Shown: piece after piece, positions 1-12,363 of the stretch
Layout: each line of letters opens with the position of its first letter
Numbering within the stretch: the stretch's first letter is position 1
From: Dimorphilus gyrociliatus
Taxonomy: Eukaryota; Annelida; Polychaeta; Dinophilidae
Reading direction: 5' to 3'
DNA length: 64,000 nt
Assembly: GCA_904063045.1 (NCBI GenBank)
Contig: CAJFCJ010000026.1
Location: 95,766 to 159,765 of the forward strand
The notes under the pieces: model-generated
Seen by the model: only the letters and a program-made list of their open reading frames with translations
Told to the model about the DNA's origin: nothing
Databases searched by the model: none
Made by a program: the position numbers and the translations under genes

Positions 1-3000
1 CTTAATTTGAGAAAAGCCCTAAAGAAAATACGATTTACTGAGCCGCCAATAGTTCAGGATGAATACATACCTTTTGATTTGGATATTAAGATTAAAGTAT
101 AATTTTTTTTTAGATATAAATATACTAAATTGAAATTGTTTATTTTTCAAAAGGATTTCACACTGTCTCTTGAGGATGAACAAGATCGAGAAGTTAGAAT
201 GGATTATAATTATACGGTATTACGGTATATATTCTAGGGGCTTTTTTATAATAAAATATTAATTTTTTTCCAGCTAATGAGAGATGAATTTATTGAAGGA
301 TTAAAACGGCTTCATCTACTACAGGAAAAAATAAGTGAGGCAGAAGGACGAGTGACAGGTGAAAATAGAGATCTTTCCCTGATTCATCTTTAAGGTATAA
401 AAATAATTTGATTTGTTGCAGGTGAAAGAGTTGATGAACTTTTTAAGCAGCTACACGAAAAGAATATTCGATTATTTATTGACCGAGCCCGGCAAATTCA
501 TAAAAAATGTCGAATAGAGCAACTAATACGACCACTTTTCAAGTGGCAAATGACAAATATATCCATGGCTTTCATGTGTAGTGAAGCTATTGCAAGTCGA
601 ATATATCTAAAGAAAGAGGTGGGCAAACTAGAGGAACTAAGGTTGGTAGTCAATCGAGATTCCGGTTGCTAATAATATTAACCTTTGTCCTTTTAAAATT
701 CTAGTGGTAGTAAATTACCCAAGAATCAGGATTTTGATACATTGATTGGACGCGTAGTCGATTTTAGTGTGTCAAAATGGGTATTTAATTTTAGAGACAT
801 AACAATGAATTGGTTATCATTGGAAGACTTTAGAGTGAGAGGTCTAGCTATCCTTAGTGAAGATGCCGCATCAGAACAATGTATACTGTATATTATTTTA
901 TATGGAAGAATAGCTATAATTATAATCTTTTATTTTACAGCTCAAAGGGAGCTTATCCTGCCTTTAGAAAAACCTTGGAAGGATATTCATATTAAACGTA
1001 GTTTAATACCAATAAAATTTAATTATAATTTTGAATCAAGTACGTGATAATCTTTTTCAAACAAATTTATATTTTAATACTCTTGCAGAAGTGAAATTAT
1101 TTACAATGGCTTATGGACCCAATTGGGAACCTATCATGCAATTCTTTCAGCAAAGCATGAATCTGATCAATGCTCCATCTGTCGATCCAAGCCCACCCTT
1201 GCCGTTTTGGGATAAAATCCGTTTATACTTTCATGGTGCTTTTTCATTAAAAGCTGCTGAAATGAAATGGCTCTATCACGCCAGCTTTGACCCTTTAAAT
1301 GATACAGAAATTTTAGACTGGACATGGTCTGATGTAGAATGGATATTAAAAGGTTTTATTTGCTTAAATTAGAATTATTTATTCAGTAATAAAGGCTTAA
1401 AATATTAAGACACGTCTAAATTTAATGGAACCTTGGACATTTATGCCAGAACTGCATCTAAATATGAAGAATGTAGACTTTTTCGTTTTCCTCGATTAGA
1501 ATTGACGTAATTTATATCCTTTCAAATTGAATGATAATTAATTAACTTTGCTTGTATAATTTAGACTTAAACTAAACTGGATATGTTTGTCGGGGAACCC
1601 AAATGATCATCATTCTGTTAAAAGAGTTGCACCTGAGAAAATTTCTGATTTGAAGGTATAAATTAATTAATTGTATTGTTTATAGTTACAACGCTTGCGT
1701 TAAACAATTATTTTTAGACTTATGACGCTTTTAAATACTTTCGATCGTCGAACGTTGACGTTGAATTGAACGCTGAAGTCAAGTCATCGGAAAGTACACA
1801 ATCTCGACTATGGTCTAATACTTTAAGATGGTTTGAAAAATTTTTGGTAAACAAAAAATGAAATATTTTAATAAGATTAAAGAAGAAAAAATTATTCACG
1901 TATATGTTAATTTGTAGGTTTGTCTTAAAAAAGTTGCTGTACCTATACGTCGCGGTAATTTATTCGGAGGTCGACCCAAGAGAAAATTACAGTTAACCCG
2001 ACATATACGGTTGTTATCATTTTGTTAAATAAATCGGTCTTGTGTGAAATTTTTTTATTAAACCATAGAAACATAAAAGTGAAAGTTGCACTGGAAAAAT
2101 ACCACCTTGTTCATTTTTCATCATCAGCAAAGAATTGTGGATTTGAAGCATCTACTAAAAGTGTCAGTATTGATTGTGAGGCAACTTTGAAACTTGTGCC
2201 GTATAAAGAAAATCTAATTCGACGACCAGCTGCAGTATGGAGTGTAAATAAAATGTCTATTCAAGCTTCCGGCTTGGAAGTTCGTTTATGTGGACGAGCC
2301 AAGAATCACTTGTACAAACGAACATATTTACTTATAGATCGGTATATTGAGCAAATTCAATAATTAGCGAAGATATTATAGGCTTTATAACTTTTCAGTC
2401 TATGTTATGAAAGGGGAATAAATTACGTTGAAACTGAAGACGCGGAAGATCCTAATAATTATAATCAAAGGCTAACAGTAACAAATGACGAAAAACCTAG
2501 AAAACCAAAGCACTACGTTCAAGTTTCTGGTGTAAAAATGGTGTGGTCTGTCGATAATCGGCAGATTTTCATGTCGTGAGTGGCGATTAAACTCTAGTTA
2601 ATATTTAACTAATCCATATTTCTACTAGTCTTATAGATGGTTATATGCGTGCCCAAAGTATAAAAAAGAATCTATCGAGTGATGCTCTAAAATTGAGTAA
2701 GAGAGAATATAAAAGATATCATGTAAGTTTTTTCCCAATATATCAATATAGTAAATACATAAGAAAATATATTAGACGCGTCTAATATATAAATTTGTAT
2801 GGAGAGCAAAAAATACAACCCCAACTTTTTAGAATACAACTTTACTTCGCAAATCTCCATCTGAATTAAAAGAAGGAAAAATCTCTTTTGAGGAATCTTA
2901 TGGAAGTACCATGTTAAAAAAATTAGTTTGCGAGAGAGAGAAACATTTTGTTGCTGTCCACGAAGAGATGAGCGAAAGAAAGACGGTTGTTAAGGACGAA

Positions 3001-5702
3001 TTAAAGGGCTTAAAAGCTTCAACAATGGATGATGTTAGTGAAGTATCTTGGCACATAGACGTTGAGAATTTTCAGGTTCTTCTTAAGGGATTAGAGACTT
3101 GCGGCTATGTGATAACAACGGCAAAGGAAGTCGAAATAGTTTCATCTCAACACCAACCAGTCTGGATTAAAAATAAGCTTCATTCAAAAACGTCATTAAG
3201 AGCTACAATGGAATGCGTGCAATACTTTGCTACTGTGGAAAAGAATAGAAACATTAAAGCCAATGAAGCTTGCCACGTTGTTTGGTTAGAATCATCCCAC
3301 ATAACTGCACCTTTTTCGAATATAGTGCCCACGTACGAAAAACTATTAGTTTATTCTCCCGGTACAAGAGCTGGTTGCGTTATTCAGGTTGGTCTTAAAA
3401 TAAATAACCTTTTTAATCTAATTTTACCTAAATTATTTTTATTACTACAGAGTGATACAAACCAGACTTTCAACTTGCAAAGAATAATAGAAAGATGCAA
3501 GTGTGATTGTTATTACATAACATACGAACCAATGGAAGATGTTTCCGATGCAAAACCACCAGTTGTCAGTTTTTCCGTTTTCAATTAACTTTCTAATTAA
3601 ATATTCTAAATTGTATTAAATATAGGAAACGTACGACGCGTTTAAAGAGGACAAAGAAGAAGGCGTAGATACGCTTACTATTCTACATCATGATTTAGAC
3701 ATTTCAGCCAGCTCTGTAAGTTCAGAAAAAAACCAATTTAAATATCAAATTTAGAACAAGTTTTTTTTCTCTTGCAGCAACAATACGAAATTGTTATGGA
3801 TATTTTAAATAACTTGTTGCTGTATATGGAACCAAGACAGAAGACTTTATTACAAAAACAAAAGAATTTACGTTTCGCTATGGAATTATCTACTGAGGAT
3901 CCCAAGGAGGAGGTACTTAAAAAACAGGAACTCATCAGAAGACTCCTAATGTCCTTGCGTGGTATGGAACGGAAATTCTATTTAATGCTTAAAGACGCTG
4001 AGAGAGGGAATGATCATCGCGCAAATGACGCTCTTATAGGAATGGAATTAAACATAGAAGATACTAAAGAAAAATTGTATGAAGAAAACGAAGCTCTAAA
4101 GACAATTATTAGGTCTCCATTTAAATAGTATAACCTATAAATATTAATCTATTCATTTTGACAGCTATTACAAAGAAATCAAAATGAAGGAGATAAAAGA
4201 AAGAGAACGCAAAGCAATGGAAGAGAAAACGCGATGTGATACGAATCATCAGCAAGGTAAATTTTCATCCAAAGAAATTGCTTCGTATTAAATATTTATC
4301 AAATATATTACTTTTATCTTTATTTTTAACTCAGCATATGAAGTAAGTATAGCTAGGCGTTACGAAGTTTGTTTTACTCATGCCTTATGGAGGATGGCGG
4401 AGGAGGATGGGCAAATTGGTATTGCAGACTTAACTCTACATGAGTTTCTGTAAGATATAGAAATATATTCAGATCGGTTATATATTTCGAATGTAAAACT
4501 TTGATATTATTAACAGTTATACGCGTATACATAGAGAAGATGATACGGGTGAACATAAACTTGAATTAGGCTATGTGCATATAAAAGCTCCTCAGCCAGA
4601 CGCCGTTTATCAGGATGTTCTAAAGGCTACTCGTCTCAGGGAAAACCAACGGGAGCCCCTTCTAAGAATCTTTTGTCAATATCAGGGAGCCGTAGGCGGT
4701 ATACCCGTTAAAGAACATTTTGAAGTTAATATTGTACCATTGACAATAAGCATATCGAATAAATTTGCAACAAAAGTTCAACAATACTTTTTCCCTAAGA
4801 GGAAAAGAATAACCATTCCATCAGACCTTGTACTCTTTGGTTAGTTATTTAATCTCAATTTAAATATATTATACAATCGTTAAATATTTTATATCTAATA
4901 TAATAGACCTTTTGGAAACGGAACAACTACCACAGAGTATATGTGTTGACGAAAGGTTAGCTCATTTTGAATCTGCAGAAGATGTTAGTCAGGAGAGACC
5001 ACCCGCGCCTGTCTCAGGGAAAAAGAAGAGTAAATCAAGTAAGAAGGGGAAAGATGACGTCAAAGTGATGATGGTCTGTTGCTTTAAGTTTTCTTATATA
5101 ACATTTATTTTTAATTAAGTTACTAGTAATTTATGAATTCTTTTAAAATATTTAGGAAAGAGCTGAAAAGACGAATATGTTTGCTTATATTAAAATTGGA
5201 GAACTACCACTTGTTCTTAGTTATAAAGGATCAAAAGAAAAAAATTTGTCCGATGTAAGCGATGTTCAGCTGCTTATGCCTTCTTTAGAATATCGCAACA
5301 AAACTTGGCTGTGGTTAGAATTGTTAAATGCAATGAAAACCGAATATAAAAAATATTTAATATCTCAAGTAAGGATTTGTTCATTTGTATTGAAAAGAAA
5401 ATCCAATCTTTAAGAGAATATTTTCATAGGTTCTTCGTCAAAAGTTACGTTTAAGACCACGATTCGTTGAGCCACCCAAGACGGGTGAACAGCAGGAAGA
5501 TAAAGCGCAATTATTATTGGGGAAAAGATTTTTTGTAAGTAAAATAAAACCAGCTAACTGTGCCTTTTAAAAATAACTTTATATTTTAAACTAATCTTTT
5601 TTAACTCGTTATTATCAGCTAACCGCTTCTGAAAGGAAACGATTGCTTAGAAATTCAATAGAGGGACAATCTTCTAGTTCCTCCTCCCCGTCGAATTGTT
5701 GA
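1..5702 (+). CDS. BLTP2: Bridge-like lipid transfer protein BLTP2 (hobbit/KIAA0100/FMP27 family), 3' part
   Basis: The gene enters from the left edge, so its 5' half is missing, and runs through many short-intron exons to TGA at 5700-5702. The family forms giant rod-like lipid-transfer bridges at ER contact sites with the plasma membrane or other organelles. The key match is the block at about 1190-1345 with PFWDK, then IRLYFHG, a WLYHASFDP stretch and WTWSDVEW. This is the GFWDK signature of FMP27/BLTP2. Later exons (about 2020-2365, 2911-3590) read as the conserved beta-groove repeats and contain SIQASGLEVRL. A helical segment follows at about 3770-4125 and a Lys/Ser-rich linker at about 5020-5060 (KKKSKSSKKGK). 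The last exon ends in a Ser-rich tail. Introns are about 45-80 bp. The gene is tail-to-tail with the DH31 gene, with only 61 bp between the stop codons. Family assignment is firm; exact exon limits are approximate. Confidence 0.88.
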
Positions 5703-5763
5703 AATTTAGAAATAATTATTGAAGAACCAAAGAAGTAAAATCTGAAGTAATCAGCAAATTATT

Positions 5764-6656
5764 TCACTTACGACCGGGACCACTCAAATCATTTGCATGC
5801 TTTAGAGCTAAAACATTGTATATAAACATTCGATTAGTTATCGACCATTCATCGACTGATCGCACGTATTTACTGATGTTTATTTACCCATAAGCTTAGA
5901 ACCAATACTGGCCGCTAGGTCAAACCTATTTCCATAACCCATGTCCAAGCGTCTTTTTGTCCTAAAGAAAGAAAAAACAACTGTTTAACTCAAAGTTGAA
6001 CTACAAACACTTTTTTTTTAGGTGAACTAATGAGAAAAAAAAAGAAGAGACAACTTACATTGCTCTGTTAAGGTAAATCTTTCTTAAAGCATCAACAACA
6101 TCGTTGTAGTCGTTCGCGTTTCGGTCGAAAGCTCTGTTTTTTTGTTTATCCAAGATTAATATTTTTAAAAGATTATCAAAGAAGAAAAGCACCAAAAAAA
6201 AAAGAAACAAACAATTATTTTTCTATTTAATTTTTGTGAACAAACATTGTTTTTTTTATAAAATATTTTTTACATTTAAAAAATAAATGACAAAAACAAA
6301 ATTAAACGAAAAGACTTTTCCCTACAGTTTTTACTTTAACCCTTCCCCCATTAAGAACTTTCCTGCTAATAGTTCGATTCTTAATTATTCATCTTTCAAA
6401 GATGCTTAAAACTAACGGAACTACTATCTGAATAAAAACAAATTTAGTATATAATTCATTAAGCTATTGCTTTTGGGGACTATAATAGCTTTAAAAATAG
6501 TTAATGTTAAAATTTAATGTTAACTTTATAACTTTTTTGTATCTATCTATATGTATATATATAAATATTAACATACCTGGTTTCAATGACAATAGTAAAA
6601 AGTACAGCACAAGCTGCAAGAAGCCAAAGTGCTTTCATAGATAATTTTCTGTTCAT
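5764..6656 (-). CDS. DH31: DH31/calcitonin-like diuretic hormone precursor (neuropeptide)
   Basis: Four small exons splice in frame: 6656-6577, 6133-6059, 5961-5888 and 5807-5764, giving 273 nt or 90 residues. Residues 1 to about 25 are a signal peptide (Met-Lys-rich start, then ALWLLAACAVLFTIVI). After a short spacer, a Lys-Arg site precedes a predicted 32-residue peptide that begins RLDMGYGNRFDLAASIG and ends NDLSGP. It is followed by Gly (amide donor), Arg-Lys and the stop. The LDxG start, the KLM core and the Gly-Pro-amide end are hallmarks of arthropod and lophotrochozoan DH31, a ligand of calcitonin-type class B GPCRs. The precursor carries one peptide copy. Failure to remove the last intron would change the peptide (see findings). 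Expression in neurons or secretory cells is inferred from the family. Splice sites are all GT-AG. Confidence 0.85.
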
Positions 6657-7366
6657 AATCGTCGTTAACCTGCTAACTCTGGAGGTCGAATGACTAGTGG
6701 CCGACAAGAAAGCGCGACCTCTATAACAAACTTCATATAGCGTATATGAAATAAAAGGAAAAAATTTGTTAAGACTCTATAAAAACAGGACTGTGTATAA
6801 AAATGGTTGAGCATTAAATATATATATAATAAGAACGTCATAAACAGGGAAGATATACTTCTTACAAAAAAAAGATCTGCTTAAAGGGGATGTACTGTCA
6901 ATTATGTGATACTAGTTTCTCTCTCTTCCTATTTAATCTTTAGGAAATAGCTAAAGTTTGTTCACGACTTGTAATTGACATTGCTATTTATATATGCACG
7001 TCATCATAATTGATTATCCCATATTGAAATTTCTCTAACGCCTAATATTCAATGAACACTAATGAACTTATTAATTGAATGAGTCAGAGTACCAATTATC
7101 ATTCTCTTGTTGAAACAGATATTGTCACAGGTGCATCGGCTTAAAATCTACCAAGTTACTCCTTGGGGAAAATCTCTTAGCTTGTCAATATCAAACGGAA
7201 TTTTCTTTTTTTAAAGCAATTTGTTATTTATTTATCTATTTTATTCGATCATATACTGTATATATATATATATATACAGACAGCATTACAAATATAAGTC
7301 AGATGTCGCCAAGGCGATTTTGTTTGATAAATATTTTGGGAACCACTGTTGTTGACAGGCTAATTA
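6657..7366. other. Non-coding interval between DH31 and the U-box receptor gene
   Basis: The interval is AT-rich. It should hold the DH31 promoter and 5' UTR on the minus strand and the 3' UTR of the minus-strand gene ending at 7367. An AT microsatellite lies at about 7256-7278, directly followed by TACAGACAG. No further exon was recognised. Confidence 0.5.
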
Positions 7367-9149
7367 TTATATCGTCTCTCCTCTTTTATCATTGGCCATG
7401 GTCGTTCCTCCTCTCTCCTTTTTCATCCACTCCCTAATTCGAGCTCGTAGAACATTATCCGGCTTGAATCCGTACTCTTCTGTACTTTCGCCGGCTTTCT
7501 TTAAACAATTTACGAGATATTTCTTATCGTATGTAAGACCGTCAGCTCCAACTACTGGCTTCTTCATCAAACGGCCACTTATAGGGCAAATAAATTCTTT
7601 GGGTATACCCACTTCCATATTGAAATTACGTTTAAATTCATGATCCGATAGAGAGCGAGTAATTTGTTTGGATTCTTTTGCGGTAAAGGAAACTTGTCTA
7701 TCGTTTCTTGACAAATCATTACACTCGGATTCGGGGGAAACAAATGCACTATCATTAATGTTAGCTGGAGGTGCTGCAATTGCATAAATTCTGGGTTTTG
7801 AATTTGGTGGGGGTAACGCTCTGGCAACTCTATCTCTCACCATTCGGTCTAATTCTATGGCCATCTCTGGGAATAAACATCAATCATATAATAATTTGTG
7901 TTCCTTTTAAGAATTATCTACCGTAATAGATAGCCTGTCGAAAATCGCCGTCCAAGCGCTCTGGTTCCGCCACATAATTTTCCTCTTTAATGATAATGTC
8001 TTTATCGATGGCTAAGTTCAAGGGTTTCTAACAAATAAACACTTCAATCTTACACCTTCGAAAGAGATAAATTATCCCAAACCTCCGTCAAAATAGGTGG
8101 AACTACCGTTTGACCTAATTTCTTATTCCTGGTAAACCTCGACAAAGACGTTGGAAACGTGCTATAAATCCTAAAATAAAAATTTTACGAAAATTAAAAG
8201 AGAGAGGTAGTTTAATCCACTAGATGGCATTTTGTTATTCATACCGTCTTCCTTTTGTTTGTCTTCGTTTACAGATTACCAAACATGTTATTATTAATAT
8301 TAAAGCTATTAGACAAACTAAGAAGATGACAACATCAACTATAGGTGATGTTTCAGTTTTTACTTCATCCTTAACGACAGTTACCGAATTAGCTAGCAAT
8401 TTGCTTTCTTTCATTGCATCTGCTGTAAATTTATTGTAATTATCATTATTTTTTGTCAATAAAGAGTACAAAGTATACTTATTCTTGTTATTCGATATAC
8501 TAAATATGTTTTATATAAATATATATATCTATAAAAGGCTTTAACGCACGTTGAACTGATAATAAATGTTCCTTCGTAGATCGATCACTAAATTCAATAG
8601 TGCGGCATCTATCCGAAATATTTTTGATGCTCCATCTGTGATCTTCACACGTTTCTAAACATCTCTCATCGCCTACATGAAAATAAACGAGATGAAGATT
8701 ATAATAACGATGAGATTAACCCAAAAAATTATATCCTAAAGGTAAATGAATAAAAAAAAAGTACAAAAATTATTAACCACTGCACACTCCTGAAAATTGG
8801 ACGGCAAGAGTATTGAACGGTAATAAAGGGGTTGAGTGTATGATCTTATCAATATTCAGACAACGGGAGAGCACCAAAATGTCTTCACTTTTCCATTCTG
8901 GAGAACATACGAACAGCCATTGATTAATAAAGATCTGAAGGCGTCCACTAGATGTTCTTAGCGTTGCCGATTCACCTGAGTTATACATCGACTTTTCTGT
9001 AAAAATTTTTAAATTCTCTTTTTCTTATTATTCAATAAGAATTTTAATAAAAAAAATCAACTTAAGCTTAATAATAAACCTTTTTGCGAATGTACAAATG
9101 TTATTAATAAATAATGAGTGTGTAGTAAGAATATATCAAGCGCCCTCAT
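7367..9149 (-). CDS. Single-pass receptor with SRCR-like ectodomain and cytoplasmic U-box
   Basis: Seven exons join in frame. Exon 1 (ATG at 9149) encodes a signal peptide, MRALDIFLLHTHYLLITFVH. Exons at 9000-8776 and about 8656-8560 encode a diverged SRCR-like module: SGRLQIFINQ, WLFVCSPEW, then FSGVCSGDERCLETC. The exon at about 8425-8225 gives a single transmembrane helix (VVIFLVCLIALILIITCLVI) and a stop-transfer KRRQTKGR. The last exons are cytoplasmic and end with a U-box at about 7430-7600: FICPISGRLMKKPVV, GLTYDKKYL, then a degenerate second half where the usual CPxT motif is absent. U-boxes recruit ubiquitin-conjugating enzymes, so a membrane E3 ligase is predicted. Length is about 440 residues. 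The SRCR call is weaker than the U-box call. I know of no standard family with this order. Confidence 0.72.
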
Positions 9150-9562
9150 CTGAAATGAAAAAAAAAATAGATGTTACAGCCTAATCACACCTACCGGGTA
9201 TACAAACCATTAGTTATCGACTAATAATATCAATTAAAGCGATAAATAAATGAGAATTTGCTAATTTTATTTCGAAGGAATGACTGAAAGAATTTTTTTT
9301 TCACGATACCACTACTAGAAGGCGCAGTTTCGCACCTGGAAAAAAATGAAAAAAACGTCGTTCGTAGTCGTACATAGGCCTAGCACGCACGTCGAGCGTT
9401 TTTCATTGATTATCATCTTTCTCTTTTAAGAGGAAATTTTCGATTTTTCAGAAGAAACTACAGTTCTTTTCTTTTTGTGAAACACAGTTTTTGTTTTATT
9501 GTTATTATTTTTTATCTTTTATTATTTTTGAATTTTTTGAATTTCAATAATTCTTGGAAAAA

Positions 9563-10313
9563 TTATCCAGCTTTTTTTAACATATGTTTAAATTGCCGGA
9601 GAAATTTGTCCATAGTATAATTCTCTTTCATTCCGATATCCAATCCAAGTGCTTCGGCTATTTCTTTAACATACTGATCGTTCTTTGGAATTTTTGGAGA
9701 TGAACTTCCTCCATTCCTTGGACGATCCAACGTACTTCCTACGAAATCGTAGTTATCAAAACCGAGTATACCTATATAGAATAATTAGGAATAAAAAAGC
9801 AAGTTGATAAAAAAGATAAGGAAAAAAGTTTTTTAAAATTTAGTCATTATACGGATCCACTCAGTTACGGCGGCTGCTCTTTAGACTGACAACCGTCTTA
9901 ACTTGATACAATGTATCGCTATCTACGCTAACACTTTTAGAAGACACATTTGAAATATCTAAATAGAGATATTTTTATATTAAGTCATATTTGTTTAATA
10001 AAAAAGTATAAAATGTAACTTATTAAAAAGTTTAATAGCTTTACTATTTGTAATAAAATATAAATACCTTGTTTATGATTTTTCATATATTTTTATATCT
10101 ATTTTAAATAGAGACGCTTAAAAGAAAAATAATTCTCTACAACTCACTTGGTCTTTTCATTTTCCTATTATAATTTCTGTTTAAAAAATGAAGAGCGATT
10201 TTATCATTAGGAACAACAACTGTAAGATCCAAGTTCGAAAATTCCGGCCTCGGTGCTCCCATTAATACATTCGAAATGTACGCCAGGAACATAAAATAAG
10301 CAAATTTGTACAT
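9563..10313 (-). CDS. Small secreted protein with dibasic cleavage sites, function unknown
   Basis: Three exons (10313 to about 10150, about 9962-9885, about 9770-9563) join in frame to about 154 residues. The N-terminus, MYKFAYFMFLAYISNVLMG, is a convincing signal peptide with likely cleavage before APRPEF. A Lys-Arg pair lies at residues 53-54 and Arg-Arg at 85-86, followed by ILGFDNYDFVG and a helical C-terminus (QYVKEIAEALGLDIG, then FLRQFKHMLKKAG). There is an N-glycosylation site (NVS) near 59 and another (NYT) near 136. There are no cysteines and no Gly-basic amidation signal. The layout resembles a prohormone or other secreted precursor, but I recognise no family. An upstream in-frame ATG at 10415 would bury the signal peptide, so the start at 10313 is preferred. 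Confidence 0.55.
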
Positions 10314-10787
10314 TCCCTTAAATTCAGCCAGCGCGAAGCTTGCGCTAGACTCTTTTACATCGTACTTTTTATATTTAGGCGCCTTAACTTGATGCAAATG
10401 ATACTCGAGGCGCAAACGACAAGCGCTCTCTGGCGTTAAATTCTACCTTTTTCTTCACACTTCGATCTCTCGAAAAAACGATTAACATTGTCAACAAAAT
10501 AACTAATAGCAAAAATATTCTTTACATAAAATTTCATATTCTCAGGCTAAAATCGATTACAACACAGGTCGATGGAAAATTTTTATTTGTCTTTTTATGG
10601 ACGATGTCAAAGAAATAGATAAAGAGAAAAAGAAGCCAAAAGAGCTAGTAGGAGAAAATTGTTTACGTTGTAGAAAATTAATACATATGGACATACTAAA
10701 ATCAGTCTAACAATAATAAAAACTATATAATGTAGTTGAGTTCCTAAGGGAGACTAGAATGAAAGAATGTCTAATTAAGTGTGTATA
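10314..10787. other. Intergenic gap, no gene seen
   Basis: This is AT-rich sequence between two minus-strand genes. It should contain the promoter of the secreted-protein gene and the 3' UTR of the archaemetzincin gene. No coding signal was recognised on either strand beyond short random frames. Confidence 0.4.
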
Positions 10788-11861
10788 TTACAAATGCAAA
10801 ATACAAGTACGAATATTTGCAAGAGTTTTCTGCCAAGCTTCTGTTTCAAACGCTTGACATAGGATAGTCAAGAACTTTTCTTGGGCTTCGTAACGCTCTT
10901 TCAAGCCAAATTTAACAACATACTGTACTTTTCGCAGACAGACTGGACATAGTAACTGAGGTTGAGAGCAGGCTTCTTCTATAGAGCTGCTCTCATTCAT
11001 CAGGCATGCGTAGTATTTGCAGTGTAACAAACCAAAAGTATGACAAGTTTCATGTAAGACTACTTTTATAATCTTCCACATTAATTCAGCATCTATTTTG
11101 GTTATATCGCTCCAACTATCAAGCCTTGGTTCAAATCGACCAAAACAAAAGACAGCTGATCTAGTTGCTAAACTTCCCTGACCCAGTAGAAAATTTAAGT
11201 TCTCTGAAGGATATAAATCGATCCAAGAAGCACCTATTATGGTTGCACCATCCGAAGGTAATAAGCTGCCCAAGTGAGATAGGACAGGACCAACTAATAT
11301 TTGTTCCTTTTCAGTTTTCTGATGAACTCTTGTTTTATAATCACCATATGGTCGTTGAGGGAGTATTTGAACGTCGAATCCGTAAAAAAATACCGATAAA
11401 TATTTCTGAAGAACTTGAAAAAATCCTTTAATATTTTCAAATGAAAAATTATGAATAAAGTCCGGAAATTCTCCAAGAGGTTGTAAATAGATTACTCGTC
11501 GTCGTTTATAATTTACTCTATGTAACTGAATTGGGGATCTCCACATTCCAAATGTCTGTAATTGCCAGTTTTTCAAATCGGTGATTGGAAGCGGATGAAA
11601 GACAGTCGTTAACGAGTGCAATGAATTTAATGCGTCGTTAGTTATTCGAAAAGTTCTATCGCTATCCTCCTCTTTAAATGAGTCTGTGGTCAAGGTAAAG
11701 TTTAAAATATGAAATTAAAGTAGTCTAAAAATTTCACCGAAATCTGTATGAAATTTCAAAACAAAGTAAAATCTTCTCTCATTTTCATCTAATTTATTCA
11801 AATTTCCTAGAACATGCTTAAGGCTTTTTCGATTAGGTATACACCAACTTATACATAGCAT
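10788..11861 (-). CDS. AMZ: Archaemetzincin zinc metallopeptidase (AMZ1/AMZ2 family)
   Basis: A large exon (11683-10788) carries the archaemetzincin zinc site: HETCHTFGLLHC, then YYACLMNESSS and LCPVCLRK. That is HExxHxxGxxHC with the trailing CxM and CxxC that bind a second zinc. Upstream lie IYLQPLG, YFYG-like FFYGFDVQIL and IDLYPSENLNFLLGQ, all matching the AMZ core. The large exon lacks a good ATG (its frame opens with TTG). A short first exon, ATG 11861 to 11738, ending in G|GTGAAA, joins it in frame across a 54-bp intron and gives about 340 residues. That first exon (IPNRKSLKHVLGN, LDENERRF) is a plausible match to the AMZ N-terminus. AMZ proteins are soluble aminopeptidases of uncertain physiological substrate. 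Confidence 0.86.
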
Positions 11862-12363
11862 TATTCATTGAAAAATCAAGATAAATTGACATAAAAATAA
11901 CAGAAAACAATCGTTTCGAACGATATCTACGTAAAACACACACCAACTACCGGTTATACTCAACTGAAGTCAAAAAATATTCTATTTACCTTTTTATCGC
12001 TCTATTGAGCTTTAAATGTGAGCATTGAGCATGATTAAGACTTTGAATGTTATCCAGTAAAAGGAGAAGAGACAGAATGATTTTTTTCGTTTTCTTAATC
12101 TTTGTGCCAATTATTGAAGAGGTTATACACTCATTAATTAGAACCAATTATTCGCGCCAGTTATCGATATTGATTAATATTTACTTGTGTGGATATTTGT
12201 AAGCTGCATTACGCGAGGAGAACACAATAGTATTAGGATTAGGGCACTGCATATAATAACACAATACACTCAAATCAATATTTCGGCGTCGGCAAGAAGC
12301 TCCTACCTTCAACTCGTCCCCATATTTAATTAAATGTATCGAGATGAACTTTACTGAATCAAT

